From contig JAKBKY010000006.1 of assembly GCA_021832345.1 (NCBI GenBank), positions 62,001 to 126,000 on the forward strand: a stretch of 64,000 nucleotides of DNA. Reading direction: 5' to 3'. The DNA is from a bacterium (GTDB lineage: Bacteria > Vulcanimicrobiota > Vulcanimicrobiia > Vulcanimicrobiales > Vulcanimicrobiaceae). The notes under the pieces were generated by a model. That model was not told where the DNA came from and did no database searches. It saw only the letters and a program-made list of their open reading frames with translations. Shown here piece after piece: positions 42,148 through 51,759 of the stretch. The position numbers were made by a program, and so were the translations under genes. How positions within the stretch are numbered: position 1 is the first letter of the stretch; every line of letters begins with the position of its first letter.

Positions 42148-44843
42148 CTCAGCGCTCCCGTTGCCGCTTGCGCGGCGGCCAAGCGCGCGATCGGCACCCG
42201 GTAGGGGGAACACGACACGTAGTCGAGACCAAGCTGATGGCAGAACGCCACGCTTGAAGGCTCGCCGCCGTGCTCTCCGCAGATGCCGATCTTCAGTTGC
42301 GCATGCGCTGCTCGCCCGCGACGAATGGCCTCCTCCATGAGCGCCCCGACCCCTCGCCGGTCGAGAACCTGGAACGGATCGTCGGCCAGAATCTTCTCCT
42401 CCAAGTAACGCGGGATGAAGGATGCTTCGGCATCATCGCGGCTGTACCCATAGGTCGTCTGCGTGAGATCGTTGGTTCCAAACGAGAAGAACTGCGCGTA
42501 GGCGGCAATCTCGTCAGCGACGATACACGCCCGAGGCAGTTCGATCATGGTGCCGATCCGGTACTCCAGCGTCATGCCGCGCTCGGCCAGCACCGTATCG
42601 GCCACGGACTTGGCGGCCTCGTACGTGATGCGCATCTCCTCTTTTGTCCCAACTCCGGGAATCATCACCTCCGGGCAAGCGTCGATGCCCCTTCCGAGCA
42701 GATCGCACGCGGCTTCGAAGATCGCGCGCACCTGCATCGCATAGATCTCCGGATACAGGATGCCGAGACGACACACCCGCAGGCCGAGCATGGGGTTCTG
42801 CTCGTGCAACTGACGGACGCGTCGCAGCACCTGCATCTTGGCTTGATACTCCGGGGATGACTCGCCGTCGCGAACGCGCAGCTCCGTCGTTTCGACTAAC
42901 AGGGCTTCCAGCGATGGGAGAAACTCGTGGAGGGGAGGATCGAGCAGACGAATCGTCACCGGCAGTCCAGCCATCGCTTCCAAGATTCCGGCAAAGTCGT
43001 CGCGCTGGAAAGGCAGCAGCTTGGTAAGGGCTTCGGTTCGCGCCTGTACCGTGTCGGCCAGGATCATCCCTTGGACGACCGGCAAGCGCTCGCGCTGCAT
43101 GAACATGTGCTCGGTCCGGCACAGCCCGATACCGTGTGCGCCCAGCTCACGCGCCTTGCGTGCATCGGCCGGCGTATCGGCGTTTGCCCAGACATCCAAA
43201 CGTCGAACGTCGTCTGCCCAAGCTAGAAATCGTTGCAACCACTCGGGGAGTTCGCTTGGTGGATCCACGAGCGTAAAACGACCGAGCATCACATTCCCGC
43301 TCGAACCGTCGATGGTGAGCCAATCACCCTGTTCGATCCGATGACCGGCGAGCGTGGCGCGCCGGAGACGGCGCGAGATCTCCAACGACTCGCAACCGGA
43401 GACACACGGGATCCCCATGCCGCGGGCGACGACCGCCGCGTGCGAGGTTGCGCCGCCTTTGGCCGTCAAGACGCCGCGAGCTGCGATCATCCCATGCACG
43501 TCATCGGGCGTCGTCTCGACGCGCACGAGAAGAACGTCTTTGCCCTCCTTCGCCCATTCCACCGCGGTGTCTGCATCGAAGACCACCTGCCCCGTCGCCG
43601 CACCGGGCGAGGCGTTCAGCCCGTGCGCCACGACCTCAAAGTGTTCGCCGACGTCGATCCGAGGATGAAACAGGTGATCGAGCACCCCGGCGTCGACGCG
43701 CCCGAGTGCTTCCCGCCGGTCGAGAATACCCTCATCGACCAGTGCCAGCGCGATCTTTACCGCGGCTTCGGCGCTACGCTTGGCGCTACGCGTCTGGAGC
43801 ATGTAGAGCTTGCCCCGCTCCACGGTAAACTCGAGGTCCTGCACGTCGCGATAGTGCCGTTCGAGCGTTGCGGCGATTTCGACGAACTGGCGATAGACCT
43901 CCGGCTGAATCCGCTCCAAGTCCGCAATGCGTTCCGGCGTACGAATCCCCGCAACCACATCCTCTCCTTGCGCGTTGCGGAGATACTCGCCGAAGAGGTG
44001 TTTCTCGCCGGTGTTCGGATCGCGGGTAAACGCAACACCCGTCCCTGAATCCTCGCCGAGATTGCCGAACACCATCGACACGACGCTGACCGCCGTTCCC
44101 CAGTCGTCAGGGATCTTATTGAAGCGCCGGTAATCGATAGCACGTTTGGAGTACCACGAGTGAAAGACCGCGCCGATTGCCAGGGTCAACTGTTCGTGCA
44201 CATCTTGTGGAAACGGAACTCCGGCATCTTGCTCGATGACGGCAAAGAAACGACTCGCAAGATCTTGCCACGAGCCGGCATCGATCTCGGGGTCGGTTTT
44301 TACCCCAAGGCTGTGTTTTTTCTCCTCGATGAGCTCCTCAAAACGAGATTTCTCGACGCCCATCACGATGTTCCCGAACATCGAGATAAAACGCCGATAC
44401 GCATCCCAAGCAAAACGATCGTTCTTCGTCAGCGCGGCCAGGCCCAGCACCGTCGCGTCGTTGAGCCCGAGGTTCAGAATGGTATCCATCATGCCCGGCA
44501 TCGAGGCGCGCGCGCCGCTGCGGACAGAGACGAGCAATGGATTCGCCGGGTCGCCGAAGCGTTTGCCGGTCCGCCCTTCCAGCGTGCGCATCGCGGCCTC
44601 CACCTGTTCGTGCAGGCCATCCGGAAAGCGGTCACCGGCCGCATAGTACGCCAGACACGCTTGCGTGGTAATCGTGAACCCGCTGGGCACCGGCAGCCCT
44701 GCGGCCGTCATCTCCGCCAGGCCGGCCCCTTTACCGCCGAGCAGGTCCAGCATCGATGCATTGCCCTCCTCGAAGAAGTAGAGGTACTTCGCGGCGCTAG
44801 AGCCGTTGGTCGAGGTAGCGGTCGATACTTTCGATTGCAACAC
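42144..44843 (-). CDS. ppdK: Pyruvate, phosphate dikinase
   Basis: 899 residues: N-terminal ATP-grasp domain (KYLYFFEEGNASMLDLLGGKGAGLAEMTAAGLPVPSGFTIT), central swivelling domain with the phospho-His in GGATSHAAVVARGMGIPCVSG, and C-terminal PEP/pyruvate barrel with GLCRTEHMF and KIGICGEHGGEP (catalytic Cys). It interconverts pyruvate and PEP and, with malic enzyme in the same window, could feed gluconeogenesis. The GTG start at 44843 lies 47 bp inside the end of glyS. Confidence 0.95.
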   Translation of the reverse strand: MLQSKVSTATSTNGSSAAKYLYFFEEGNASMLDLLGGKGAGLAEMTAAGLPVPSGFTITTQACLAYYAAGDRFPDGLHEQVEAAMRTLEGRTGKRFGDPANPLLVSVRSGARASMPGMMDTILNLGLNDATVLGLAALTKNDRFAWDAYRRFISMFGNIVMGVEKSRFEELIEEKKHSLGVKTDPEIDAGSWQDLASRFFAVIEQDAGVPFPQDVHEQLTLAIGAVFHSWYSKRAIDYRRFNKIPDDWGTAVSVVSMVFGNLGEDSGTGVAFTRDPNTGEKHLFGEYLRNAQGEDVVAGIRTPERIADLERIQPEVYRQFVEIAATLERHYRDVQDLEFTVERGKLYMLQTRSAKRSAEAAVKIALALVDEGILDRREALGRVDAGVLDHLFHPRIDVGEHFEVVAHGLNASPGAATGQVVFDADTAVEWAKEGKDVLLVRVETTPDDVHGMIAARGVLTAKGGATSHAAVVARGMGIPCVSGCESLEISRRLRRATLAGHRIEQGDWLTIDGSSGNVMLGRFTLVDPPSELPEWLQRFLAWADDVRRLDVWANADTPADARKARELGAHGIGLCRTEHMFMQRERLPVVQGMILADTVQARTEALTKLLPFQRDDFAGILEAMAGLPVTIRLLDPPLHEFLPSLEALLVETTELRVRDGESSPEYQAKMQVLRRVRQLHEQNPMLGLRVCRLGILYPEIYAMQVRAIFEAACDLLGRGIDACPEVMIPGVGTKEEMRITYEAAKSVADTVLAERGMTLEYRIGTMIELPRACIVADEIAAYAQFFSFGTNDLTQTTYGYSRDDAEASFIPRYLEEKILADDPFQVLDRRGVGALMEEAIRRGRAAHAQLKIGICGEHGGEPSSVAFCHQLGLDYVSCSPYRVPIARLAAAQAATGALS

Positions 44844-46137
44844 GTTCTTGCCTCATGGTGTCGCGCTCACGAACGGTCACGGCGCCGTCGTCGAGCGTTT
44901 CGAAGTCGATCGTCAAACAAAACGGCGTCCCGATCTCATCTTGACGACGATAGAGCTGCCCAATATTTCCTTCATCGTACTGCGACCGGCATCGCAGACG
45001 CAGACGACTTTCGAGGCTTCGCGCACGTTCGACAAGGTCCTGCCTGTTGCGCGCCAAGGAGAAGACGGCTACCTGCACCGGGGCGATCCTCGGATGGAAT
45101 CGCAACACGACGCGCTCCGTTGGTTTTCCGGCGGGATCGACGCCGCGCTCGCGCTCGTAGGCATCGACTAAGAAGGTCAGCGCCGTACGGTCCATCCCGG
45201 CGGAGCTTTCGATTAAGATCGGCGTATAGTGCGTCTTCCCGGCCTCATCGAAGAAGCGCAGGTCTTTGCCGGAGAGACGCATGTGCGCGTCGAGATCGTA
45301 CGTTCCGCGGTTGGCGATCGATTCGAGCTCTCCCCAACCCCATGGGAAGAGGTACTCGACGTCCGTTCCGGCCTTGGCATAGTGTGGACGCTCCTGCGGC
45401 GTCAACTCGTAGAAACGCAGCCGTTCGGCCTTGATTCCGTACGAGCTATACCATGCCTTGCGCACCTCCACCCAGCGATCGAACCATGCGCTGTCGCTGC
45501 CGTCGTCGGGAACAAAATATTCAAGCTCGGCTTGTTCGAACTCACGCACGCGATAGGTGAGATTCCCCGGAGTAATCTCGTTCCGAAAAGCTTTCCCGAT
45601 CTGCGCAATGCCGAAGGGTGGCTTCTTGCGCGCACTTTGGAAGACATTCTTAAAATTGACGAAGATTCCCTGAGCGGTCTCCGGGCGCAGGTACGCAAGC
45701 GATGCCGTATCTTCCATCGGCCCGACGGAAGTCTTGAGCATGAGATTAAAAGCGCGAGGCTCCGTAAAGGAGGCCTTGCTTCCGCAGTCCGGACACTGCG
45801 TTACATCTTTGAGATGATCGTGGCGGAAACGATGTTTGCAGATCTTACAATCGACAAAGATGTCATGGAAGGCATCGACGTGCCCCGATGCCTTCCAGGC
45901 CAGCGGATGCATGATGATCGATGAATCAAAGGCCACGACGTCGTCGCGCAGCTCAACGGTATCACGCCACCATGCGTTCTTCACATTGCGCTTGAGCACC
46001 GCACCAAGAGGTCCGTAATCATAGAACCCGCCGATGCCGCCGTAGATTTCGCTGGATTGGAAGATGAAACCGCGACGCTTGGCTAAAGCGGCGATCTCAT
46101 CCATGCTGACGCGTGGTTCGTTGGGCGTACTTTCCAT
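44797..46137 (-). CDS. glyS: Glycine--tRNA ligase (alpha2 type)
   Basis: 446-residue single-chain class II glycyl-tRNA synthetase: RGFIFQSSEIYGGIGGFYDYGPLGAVLKRN, a zinc-type CKICKHRFRHDHL...CPDCG insertion, motif 2 KAFRNEITPGNLTYRVREFEQAELEYF, motif 3 SSAGMDRTALTFLV and an anticodon-binding C-terminus (RFHPRIAPVQVAVF ... RRQDEIGTPFCLTIDFET). ATG 46137 is preferred; the upstream in-frame stretch overlaps the GT2 gene end and is not family-like. Confidence 0.95.
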   Translation of the reverse strand: MESTPNEPRVSMDEIAALAKRRGFIFQSSEIYGGIGGFYDYGPLGAVLKRNVKNAWWRDTVELRDDVVAFDSSIIMHPLAWKASGHVDAFHDIFVDCKICKHRFRHDHLKDVTQCPDCGSKASFTEPRAFNLMLKTSVGPMEDTASLAYLRPETAQGIFVNFKNVFQSARKKPPFGIAQIGKAFRNEITPGNLTYRVREFEQAELEYFVPDDGSDSAWFDRWVEVRKAWYSSYGIKAERLRFYELTPQERPHYAKAGTDVEYLFPWGWGELESIANRGTYDLDAHMRLSGKDLRFFDEAGKTHYTPILIESSAGMDRTALTFLVDAYERERGVDPAGKPTERVVLRFHPRIAPVQVAVFSLARNRQDLVERARSLESRLRLRCRSQYDEGNIGQLYRRQDEIGTPFCLTIDFETLDDGAVTVRERDTMRQERVAIESIDRYLDQRL

Positions 46138-46154
46138 ATCTGAGCGCCGTGAGT

Positions 46155-47318
46155 TCACCGGGAGAGAGGCCGAGCCCCGCCGTAGCGCCGCCCGCGCCAC
46201 TGGACCCCATCACCGGCATGGAGCCGTATCGAGTTCAGCAGGATTGCGAGGGCACCGCTCATCCCAAGAGGGAGAGCGGCTGCGCTCGTTGCGGGTAGCC
46301 CAAAGCTGCGCATCCCGAGTGCCGCACCCAGGATGGCGACGAGAATGGCACCGGCGCAGGCCCATGCAATCGCCCAGGCCCGCATCACGAGCGCAGCGAG
46401 CAACACCGCCTCCGGCAAGGGCGCGATACACATGAGGGCAACGACGCCCAAGACGAGCACCGCGCGATCTCCCCTGGCGCCCAGCGCAAAGTTCTTCGAA
46501 AACCCGTTCCATATTTCACGCAGATTGCGGTACATCCGCGTACGCACGAGGCCGCCCGCATCGACCAGCGCCAGCCGAAAGCGCCCATCCGCCTTCAATC
46601 GCCTGGCCAGTTCATAATCTTCGGCGATCTCCGCGCTCACCAACGCGTGCCCTCCGAAAGCCTCGTACGCCGTGCGACGCGCCAGGAGATACTGGCCGTT
46701 GAAGAGCGCGCTCTGCGGTTTCGCCGGATCGTTCACGTCGCGCAGGGGGCCCACCACGAGCGCTATCGTCCAGAGGATGGCCGGCAGCACGATCCACTCA
46801 GCCGGCGAATCCATCTCTTGCGCGGTCAGCAGGCTCAAGAGATCGAGCCGGCGGCGCAGCGCGTACGTGACGGCGCTTGCACAGGCGTCGGGAGCGTGAA
46901 TCGTGTCGGCATCGGTACAGAGAATCCACTCGCCCTGCGCGCGACGACTCCCTTGAACCAGCGCCCACGGCTTTCCAACCCAACCCTGCGGCAGAGGCTC
47001 GCCGCGCAGCACCTGCAGGCGCGGGTCCTCCCGTGCAAGCCGCACGAGTATCTGCGGCGTCGCGTCATCCGAGCGATCGTCCACGACGATGACTTCGAGG
47101 CTGGGATAGCGTTGTGCCAAGAGCGATCGAATGCAGCCTTCGATCTGTCGCGCTTCGTTGCGCGCGGGGACCACGATGGAGAGCATCGGGAGGGCATTCC
47201 CACTTCCATCGGCGCGCACGATCGATTCCCGTGATCCGATCGCGACTTGCAGCGATCGAGCGGCGAAGACGAGCGCGGCGGCGATGGATACACCGGCGCC
47301 CAAAGCGAGCAAGAGCAT
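46155..47318 (-). CDS. Family 2 glycosyltransferase, membrane-associated
   Basis: 387 residues: N-terminal hydrophobic helix, GT-A domain (LSIVVPARNEARQIEGCIRSLLAQRYPSLEVIVVDDRSDD, TDADTIHAP for the metal-binding DxD, LVSAEIAEDYELARRLKADG) and three or four C-terminal helices. The layout matches CrtQ/hopene-associated (HpnB-like) glycosyltransferases, but the acceptor is not determinable. ATG 47318 is four bases after the rlmN stop. Confidence 0.9.
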   Translation of the reverse strand: MLLLALGAGVSIAAALVFAARSLQVAIGSRESIVRADGSGNALPMLSIVVPARNEARQIEGCIRSLLAQRYPSLEVIVVDDRSDDATPQILVRLAREDPRLQVLRGEPLPQGWVGKPWALVQGSRRAQGEWILCTDADTIHAPDACASAVTYALRRRLDLLSLLTAQEMDSPAEWIVLPAILWTIALVVGPLRDVNDPAKPQSALFNGQYLLARRTAYEAFGGHALVSAEIAEDYELARRLKADGRFRLALVDAGGLVRTRMYRNLREIWNGFSKNFALGARGDRAVLVLGVVALMCIAPLPEAVLLAALVMRAWAIAWACAGAILVAILGAALGMRSFGLPATSAAALPLGMSGALAILLNSIRLHAGDGVQWRGRRYGGARPLSR

Positions 47319-47322
47319 GGAA

Positions 47323-48414
47323 CTATGCGCCCCTGCGTGCGGCCTTCGGTTGCGTCTGAGCACGCAGTTGCCCGCAGGCAGCCGCGATATCGCTCCCCAT
47401 ACTATGACGCACGGTCGTCGGCACACCCGCTTCGTCAAGGATCTTGGCGAAGATCCAAATGCGTTCTTTCGAGGAGCCTTGGAACGGGCCGTCCGGCGTC
47501 GCATTGTAGGGGATCAGGTTCACATGGTAGAGGTGGCCCGTCATGATGCGGGCGAGCGCCCGGGCGCTCTCATCCGAATCGTTGACACCGGCTAACATGA
47601 CATACTCGAAGAACACCTTGCGATGGGTCTTCTCGACGTACCGCTCGCAGGCGGCCAAGAGCTGCGCGAGCGGATACCGGCGATTGACCGGCATGATCGT
47701 GGCGCGGATGGCGTCGGTCGGCGCATGCAAGGAGATCGCCAAGTTCACCTGGAGATGCTCGTCGGCAAACGCATCGATGCGATTGACCATGCCGACGGTG
47801 GAGATCGTAATGTGCCGATGGCCTAAGCCGAACCCATGCGGATCGTTGAGCAAGGCGACGGCACCCATGACATTCTCGTAGTTGTGGAACGGTTCGCCCA
47901 TGCCCATGAAGACGATGTTCGTCACTCGCTTGCCCCGCGCGGCAAGCTCGAGCGCAAAGAAACGTGCCTGATCGAAGATTTCGCTCGCGACGAGGTTGCG
48001 CGTATAACCGGCCTGCCCCGTGGAGCAGAACCTGCAGGCAAAGGCGCATCCGGCCTGCGAGGAGATGCAGACCGTGGTCCGTTCTTCACGGTGCTCCATG
48101 AGTACCGCTTCGACTTCGTTGCCGTCGCGCAGACGAAAGAGTCCCTTGCTGGTCTGCCCGTCTCTAGAGCGCTGGATCGTCACCGGCTCGACGCAGCCAA
48201 GCGCAAACCCCGATGCCGTAAGGGAGGCGCGCAACTCCTTGGGCAGGGTGGTCAGCGCCTCGACGTCACGGGCCAGTTCCTTGGTTGCGCCGCGATAGAT
48301 CTGCGCTAAGCGATACGGCTTCAGCGCGAAGCGTAGCGCAAGCTGCGTTTCGTCGGAGAGGCCGATGCGCGCGGAGGCTTCGTTGAACCAGATGGAGCGG
48401 GCGTCGCGGGTCAT
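47323..48414 (-). CDS. rlmN: 23S rRNA (adenine2503-C2)-methyltransferase
   Basis: 363-residue radical-SAM methylase. The CX3CX2C cluster motif is CAFACRFC, with FMGMGEPFHNYENVMGAV, ISTVGMV, and the conserved methyl-carrying Cys in MGSDIAAACGQL near the C-terminus. It also methylates A37 of some tRNAs in known members. ATG 48414 is chosen; an in-frame extension reaching 48957 is antisense-like and overlaps the udg gene. Confidence 0.95.
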   Translation of the reverse strand: MTRDARSIWFNEASARIGLSDETQLALRFALKPYRLAQIYRGATKELARDVEALTTLPKELRASLTASGFALGCVEPVTIQRSRDGQTSKGLFRLRDGNEVEAVLMEHREERTTVCISSQAGCAFACRFCSTGQAGYTRNLVASEIFDQARFFALELAARGKRVTNIVFMGMGEPFHNYENVMGAVALLNDPHGFGLGHRHITISTVGMVNRIDAFADEHLQVNLAISLHAPTDAIRATIMPVNRRYPLAQLLAACERYVEKTHRKVFFEYVMLAGVNDSDESARALARIMTGHLYHVNLIPYNATPDGPFQGSSKERIWIFAKILDEAGVPTTVRHSMGSDIAAACGQLRAQTQPKAARRGA

Positions 48415-48427
48415 GGCCGCGATTGTA

Positions 48428-49096
48428 TCACGAGCCTTCTTCGAAGAGCCCGACTTGGGTGGGCGGCGCGTGGTGGGGCACCGGCACTTCGTCGAGGCGC
48501 GCACGCACCTGCAGGAGGTCGTGCCAGACGAGGCGCTTGACCGCCTCCAGCTCCCCTCCTGTCTGACGCAACAGGTAGGCGGGATGGAAGGTCGCGATGA
48601 GCGCAGCCCCAGCCGGCCCCTCGTACCAGCGCCCGCGTTGCTTGCTGATGAGAAAGTCGCGCCCGAGAAAAGACTTCGCGGCAGCCGCCCCGAGCGCCAC
48701 GATGACGGCCGGGCGGATGGTCGCAATCTGCTCGTCCAGGAACGGACGACAGTTCTCCATCTCACTCGGCTCCGGCGCTCGATTGCGGGGCCCGCGCGGA
48801 CCGGGTGAGGTCGGCCGGCACTTGACGGTGTTACAGATATAGACCTGGTCGCGAGCCAGCCCGATGGCGCCCAGCATCCTGTCCAGGAGCGCGCCGGCAC
48901 GACCCACAAACGGCCGCCCCAGGGCATCCTCGGTCTCCCCGGGACCCTCGCCGACAAGCATCACGCGAGCGCTGGGGTCGCCCTCTCCAAAGACCGCGTT
49001 GCGCCGCTGCTCGCCGATCGCGCAGCGACGGCAGGCGCGGACGCGGTGCGCAGCCTCCTCAAGGGATGCCTGGCAAGCGGCGCGATCGAGCTCCAT
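48428..49096 (-). CDS. udg: Type 4 (Fe-S) uracil-DNA glycosylase
   Basis: 222 residues: Fe-S cysteines Cys22 and Cys25 (ACRRCAIG) with two more in NTVKC and MENC, motif A GEGPGETEDALGRPFVGRAG, and motif B region TFHPAYLLR. It removes uracil from DNA in base-excision repair. The start ATG overlaps the YbjQ-like stop by one base (TGATG). The C-terminal 25 residues are Pro-rich and extra. Confidence 0.93.
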   Translation of the reverse strand: MELDRAACQASLEEAAHRVRACRRCAIGEQRRNAVFGEGDPSARVMLVGEGPGETEDALGRPFVGRAGALLDRMLGAIGLARDQVYICNTVKCRPTSPGPRGPRNRAPEPSEMENCRPFLDEQIATIRPAVIVALGAAAAKSFLGRDFLISKQRGRWYEGPAGAALIATFHPAYLLRQTGGELEAVKRLVWHDLLQVRARLDEVPVPHHAPPTQVGLFEEGS

Positions 49097-49443
49097 CAGC
49101 CGGTTGCTCCTTCTCGATGATCCAATCGCACGGCCTGGCCGAAGGCCACCAGCGCACACGTTCCATCGTCCGAGTAAGCGGCATGGAACTGCACCCCGAT
49201 GACGGCGTCCGCGCCGAGCGCCTCGGCCTGCGCGCAGAGAGCATCGAGGGCGTCGCTCCGCAGCCGGTCGAGGTCGCTCATGAGCTGGCCTGGGCCCAGA
49301 CCAACCAGCGCACTCAAGGTCCGCCAGGTCGCCCGCCAGGGATCCTGCTGCTGCTGGGCCTGGCCGCTCACGTAGCCCAGCTCGCCCAGAACACGGCAGC
49401 CCTCGACGGTGTCGAACGTGACCAGCGCCTCATGCGCGATCAT
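49096..49443 (-). CDS. YbjQ/UPF0145-like heavy-metal-binding domain protein
   Basis: 115-residue small protein of the YbjQ/DUF74 type (VLGELGYVSGQA..., ALGADAVIGVQFHAAY); members form pentamers of unknown role. It is coupled to the udg gene by a one-base overlap and divergent from the GT9 gene, 42 bases away. The family assignment rests on the ADAVIGV motif and overall size. Confidence 0.75.
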   Translation of the reverse strand: MIAHEALVTFDTVEGCRVLGELGYVSGQAQQQQDPWRATWRTLSALVGLGPGQLMSDLDRLRSDALDALCAQAEALGADAVIGVQFHAAYSDDGTCALVAFGQAVRLDHREGATG

Positions 49444-49485
49444 CGGCAGGCGCCGGCCAGGCGAGACCTGGAAACGTGAAGGACC

Positions 49486-50517
49486 ATGACGCAGGCTTCA
49501 CCGTCCGCGCTCGTCATCCGCCTCGACGCACTCGGCGACGCCGTCGCGCTGACGCCGCTCCTGCTGGCGCTGCGCGAGCGGGCGATCCCCACGGACCTTG
49601 TCGGCAGCGCGGCCAACGCGGCGCTCTTTACCTCCGCGGCGCTTGGGCAAGCGTTCGTCCCTCCGTTCTCCCTGCGCGACGGGTCGCCCGCAAATCTCGC
49701 AGCGATCGACGCCTTCGGCGCGCAACTACGAGAGCGCAACTACACCAGCGTCCTCGTCGCCACGGAGGACCCCGCGGGCTATCGGCTCGCGCGCATGACG
49801 GAAGCCCCCGTACGCATCGGGTTTGAGAACGGCTGGGCCAAACCGCTGAAATCGCTCTGGATCCGCTCGACCTTGACCCACGCCGTCCATCGCAGCGCAG
49901 GGTTGGATCCTCGCGCTCCGCACGAATGTGAAACGCTCTTTCGCCTCGGCGCACCGCTGCTCGACGAGGCCGCGCGGCCCACGCGCGACCCGCAACGACT
50001 CACCCCGCTCCTGCTCGATGAACGTCCGCCCATCGAGCGGCGCATCGTCTTTCAAGTCACCGATAAGTGGGTTCGCCTGGGCATCGACGACGATGCCGTC
50101 GTCCACTTGGCGCGGAGCCTCGCCGCGCGCTACGGCCTGCGATGCGTCGCAACGTGTGCGGAGGCGGCTTTCGCCCAACGATTCGAACGCAGTACCGGCC
50201 TTGCGGTCGAATGCTTCGGCGAGCTCGCGCCCTGGAAATCTGCGCTGGCGGCAGCGCAAGCGCTCGTCGCCCCGGACTGTGGCGCGATCCACGTTGCAGG
50301 TATGCTCGGAACGCCGACCGTCGCGATCTTCCCGCCGCAACCGAACTTCGCTCTGCACGTCGCGCGCTGGGCTCCGTGGGCAGCCCGCGCCGAGATCGTC
50401 CGCGCCGGCGCCGGCTGGCCGAGCGACGCCCTCAAGCGCCTCGCGCGCCTGATCGACACTTCGCCGTCCGGCGATAGAGCGCGCAACCGCTCCAGAGCAG
50501 GCGATCCCGTACGCTAG
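49486..50517 (+). CDS. Family 9 glycosyltransferase (heptosyltransferase-like)
   Basis: 343-residue GT-B enzyme: N-terminal ALVIRLDALGDAVALTPLLLAL (nucleotide-sugar/LPS heptosyltransferase pattern), and C-terminal LVAPDCGAIHVAGMLGTPTVAIFPPQPN donor-binding signature. It is likely to add a sugar to an envelope glycan. ATG 49486 follows GAAGG. Its end overlaps prfB by 4 bp convergently. Confidence 0.9.
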   Translation: MTQASPSALVIRLDALGDAVALTPLLLALRERAIPTDLVGSAANAALFTSAALGQAFVPPFSLRDGSPANLAAIDAFGAQLRERNYTSVLVATEDPAGYRLARMTEAPVRIGFENGWAKPLKSLWIRSTLTHAVHRSAGLDPRAPHECETLFRLGAPLLDEAARPTRDPQRLTPLLLDERPPIERRIVFQVTDKWVRLGIDDDAVVHLARSLAARYGLRCVATCAEAAFAQRFERSTGLAVECFGELAPWKSALAAAQALVAPDCGAIHVAGMLGTPTVAIFPPQPNFALHVARWAPWAARAEIVRAGAGWPSDALKRLARLIDTSPSGDRARNRSRAGDPVR

Positions 50518-51642
50518 GGAGCCTGGCTCGAGGCTCGATGCTGCAACGAGCGGCGCACCTGGAGGTACGGGCGAATGAAGACATCGATATCGCCGTCGAG
50601 AACAGCGGGCACATTGCCGGTCTCAACGCCCGTTCGATGGTCTTTCACGAGCTGATACGGAGCCAGAACGTAGGAGCGAATCTGCGATCCCCATTCGTTG
50701 GCCTGACGCTCTCCCCGCAGCGACGCCAACTTCTCGCCCCGCTGCTCGATTTCGCGAGCGACGAGTCGTGCGCGCAGGATCGTCATTGCAACCTCGCGGT
50801 TCTGCGCCTGCGAGCGCTCCTGCTGCGAAGCGACGATCAGCCCGCTCGGCAGGTGAATGATGCGGACCGCCGACTCGGTTTTATTGACGTACTGCCCCCC
50901 CGCGCCACCGGATTTAAACGTTTCAACCCGCAGGTCGTCGGGCTTCATCTGAATCTCACGAGATTCGTCTGCCTCGATCTCCGGGATGATGTCAACCGCC
51001 GCAAAGGACGTGTGCCGGCGATGCGCCGCGTCGAACGGCGACATGCGCACGAGGCGGTGTACGCCGCGCTCACCTTCGAGCAATCCGTACGCATTGCGCC
51101 CACGCACGAAGAACGTGATCGATTTTAGGCCGGCTTCCTCGGCCGGCGACTCCTCGACGATCTGGGTTGAAAAGCCGGCGCTCTCAGCCCAGCGAAGGTA
51201 CATGCGGCTGAGCATTTGAGCCCAGTCCGCGGCATCGACGCCGCCGGCACCGGCATAGACGCTCAGGATAACGTTGTGCGCGTCAAACTCGCCGTCGAAG
51301 TTCGCCTCGACTTCCAACGCATCGAGCGCGGCTTCGGCAGTGCCGATCCCTTCGGCGATCTCGGCCGCAGCCGGCTCATCGTCACCGAAGAGCGCCAGCA
51401 ACTCGCCCGCATCGTGCAGCGAACGGTCGACGGCGTCGAGCCGATCGATCTCCGAGCGCAGCCCGGCGAGATCTTTCATCACCCGCTGCGCGCCTGCAGG
51501 ATCATCCCAGAAACCGCCGGCGCGCGATTGCGCCTCAAGCTCGATCAGGCGGCGCGATTTCCCCGCATAGTCAAAGCCGCTCCTTGAGCGCGTTCAATCG
51601 TTCGCAGAGTCGAGCTATGGTCGTGAGTTGTGAGTCGCTCAT
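50514..51642 (-). CDS. prfB: Peptide chain release factor 2 with programmed +1 frameshift
   Basis: Start ATG 51642; after 23 codons the zero frame meets TGA (51573-51571). The rest of RF2 is in the +1 frame (DYAGKSRRLIELEAQ...), giving 375 residues in total. RF2 signatures follow: SPF codon-recognition motif (RMSPFDAAHRRHTSFA) and catalytic GGQ (SGGAGGQYVNKTESAVRI). The recoding site CTT TGA C with AGGAG three bases upstream is the classic autoregulatory arrangement: low RF2 means slow termination at UGA and more frameshifting. Confidence 0.96.
51570..51585 (-). promoter_or_regulatory. prfB: RF2 programmed +1 frameshift signal
   Basis: AAGGAGCGGCTTTGAC on the minus strand: internal Shine-Dalgarno (AGGAG) three bases before the slippery CUU codon, followed by the in-frame UGA and C, the poor-terminator context known from RF2 genes. 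Confidence 0.95.
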
Positions 51643-51759
51643 GGCGGCGCTTCCGATTCGCGGCCATCGCCCCTACCCCTTGCCGAGTCACCGCTCCGCG
51701 GGATGGGGAGACGAGCGCATCGCGATTGGCGCGCTCGTTCCTATGAGAGGAGGTCCACG

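Noticed and set aside
48415-48957. N-terminal extension of RlmN
   Set aside because: Lies antisense-like across the udg gene with no RlmN similarity; the conserved N-terminus begins at 48414.
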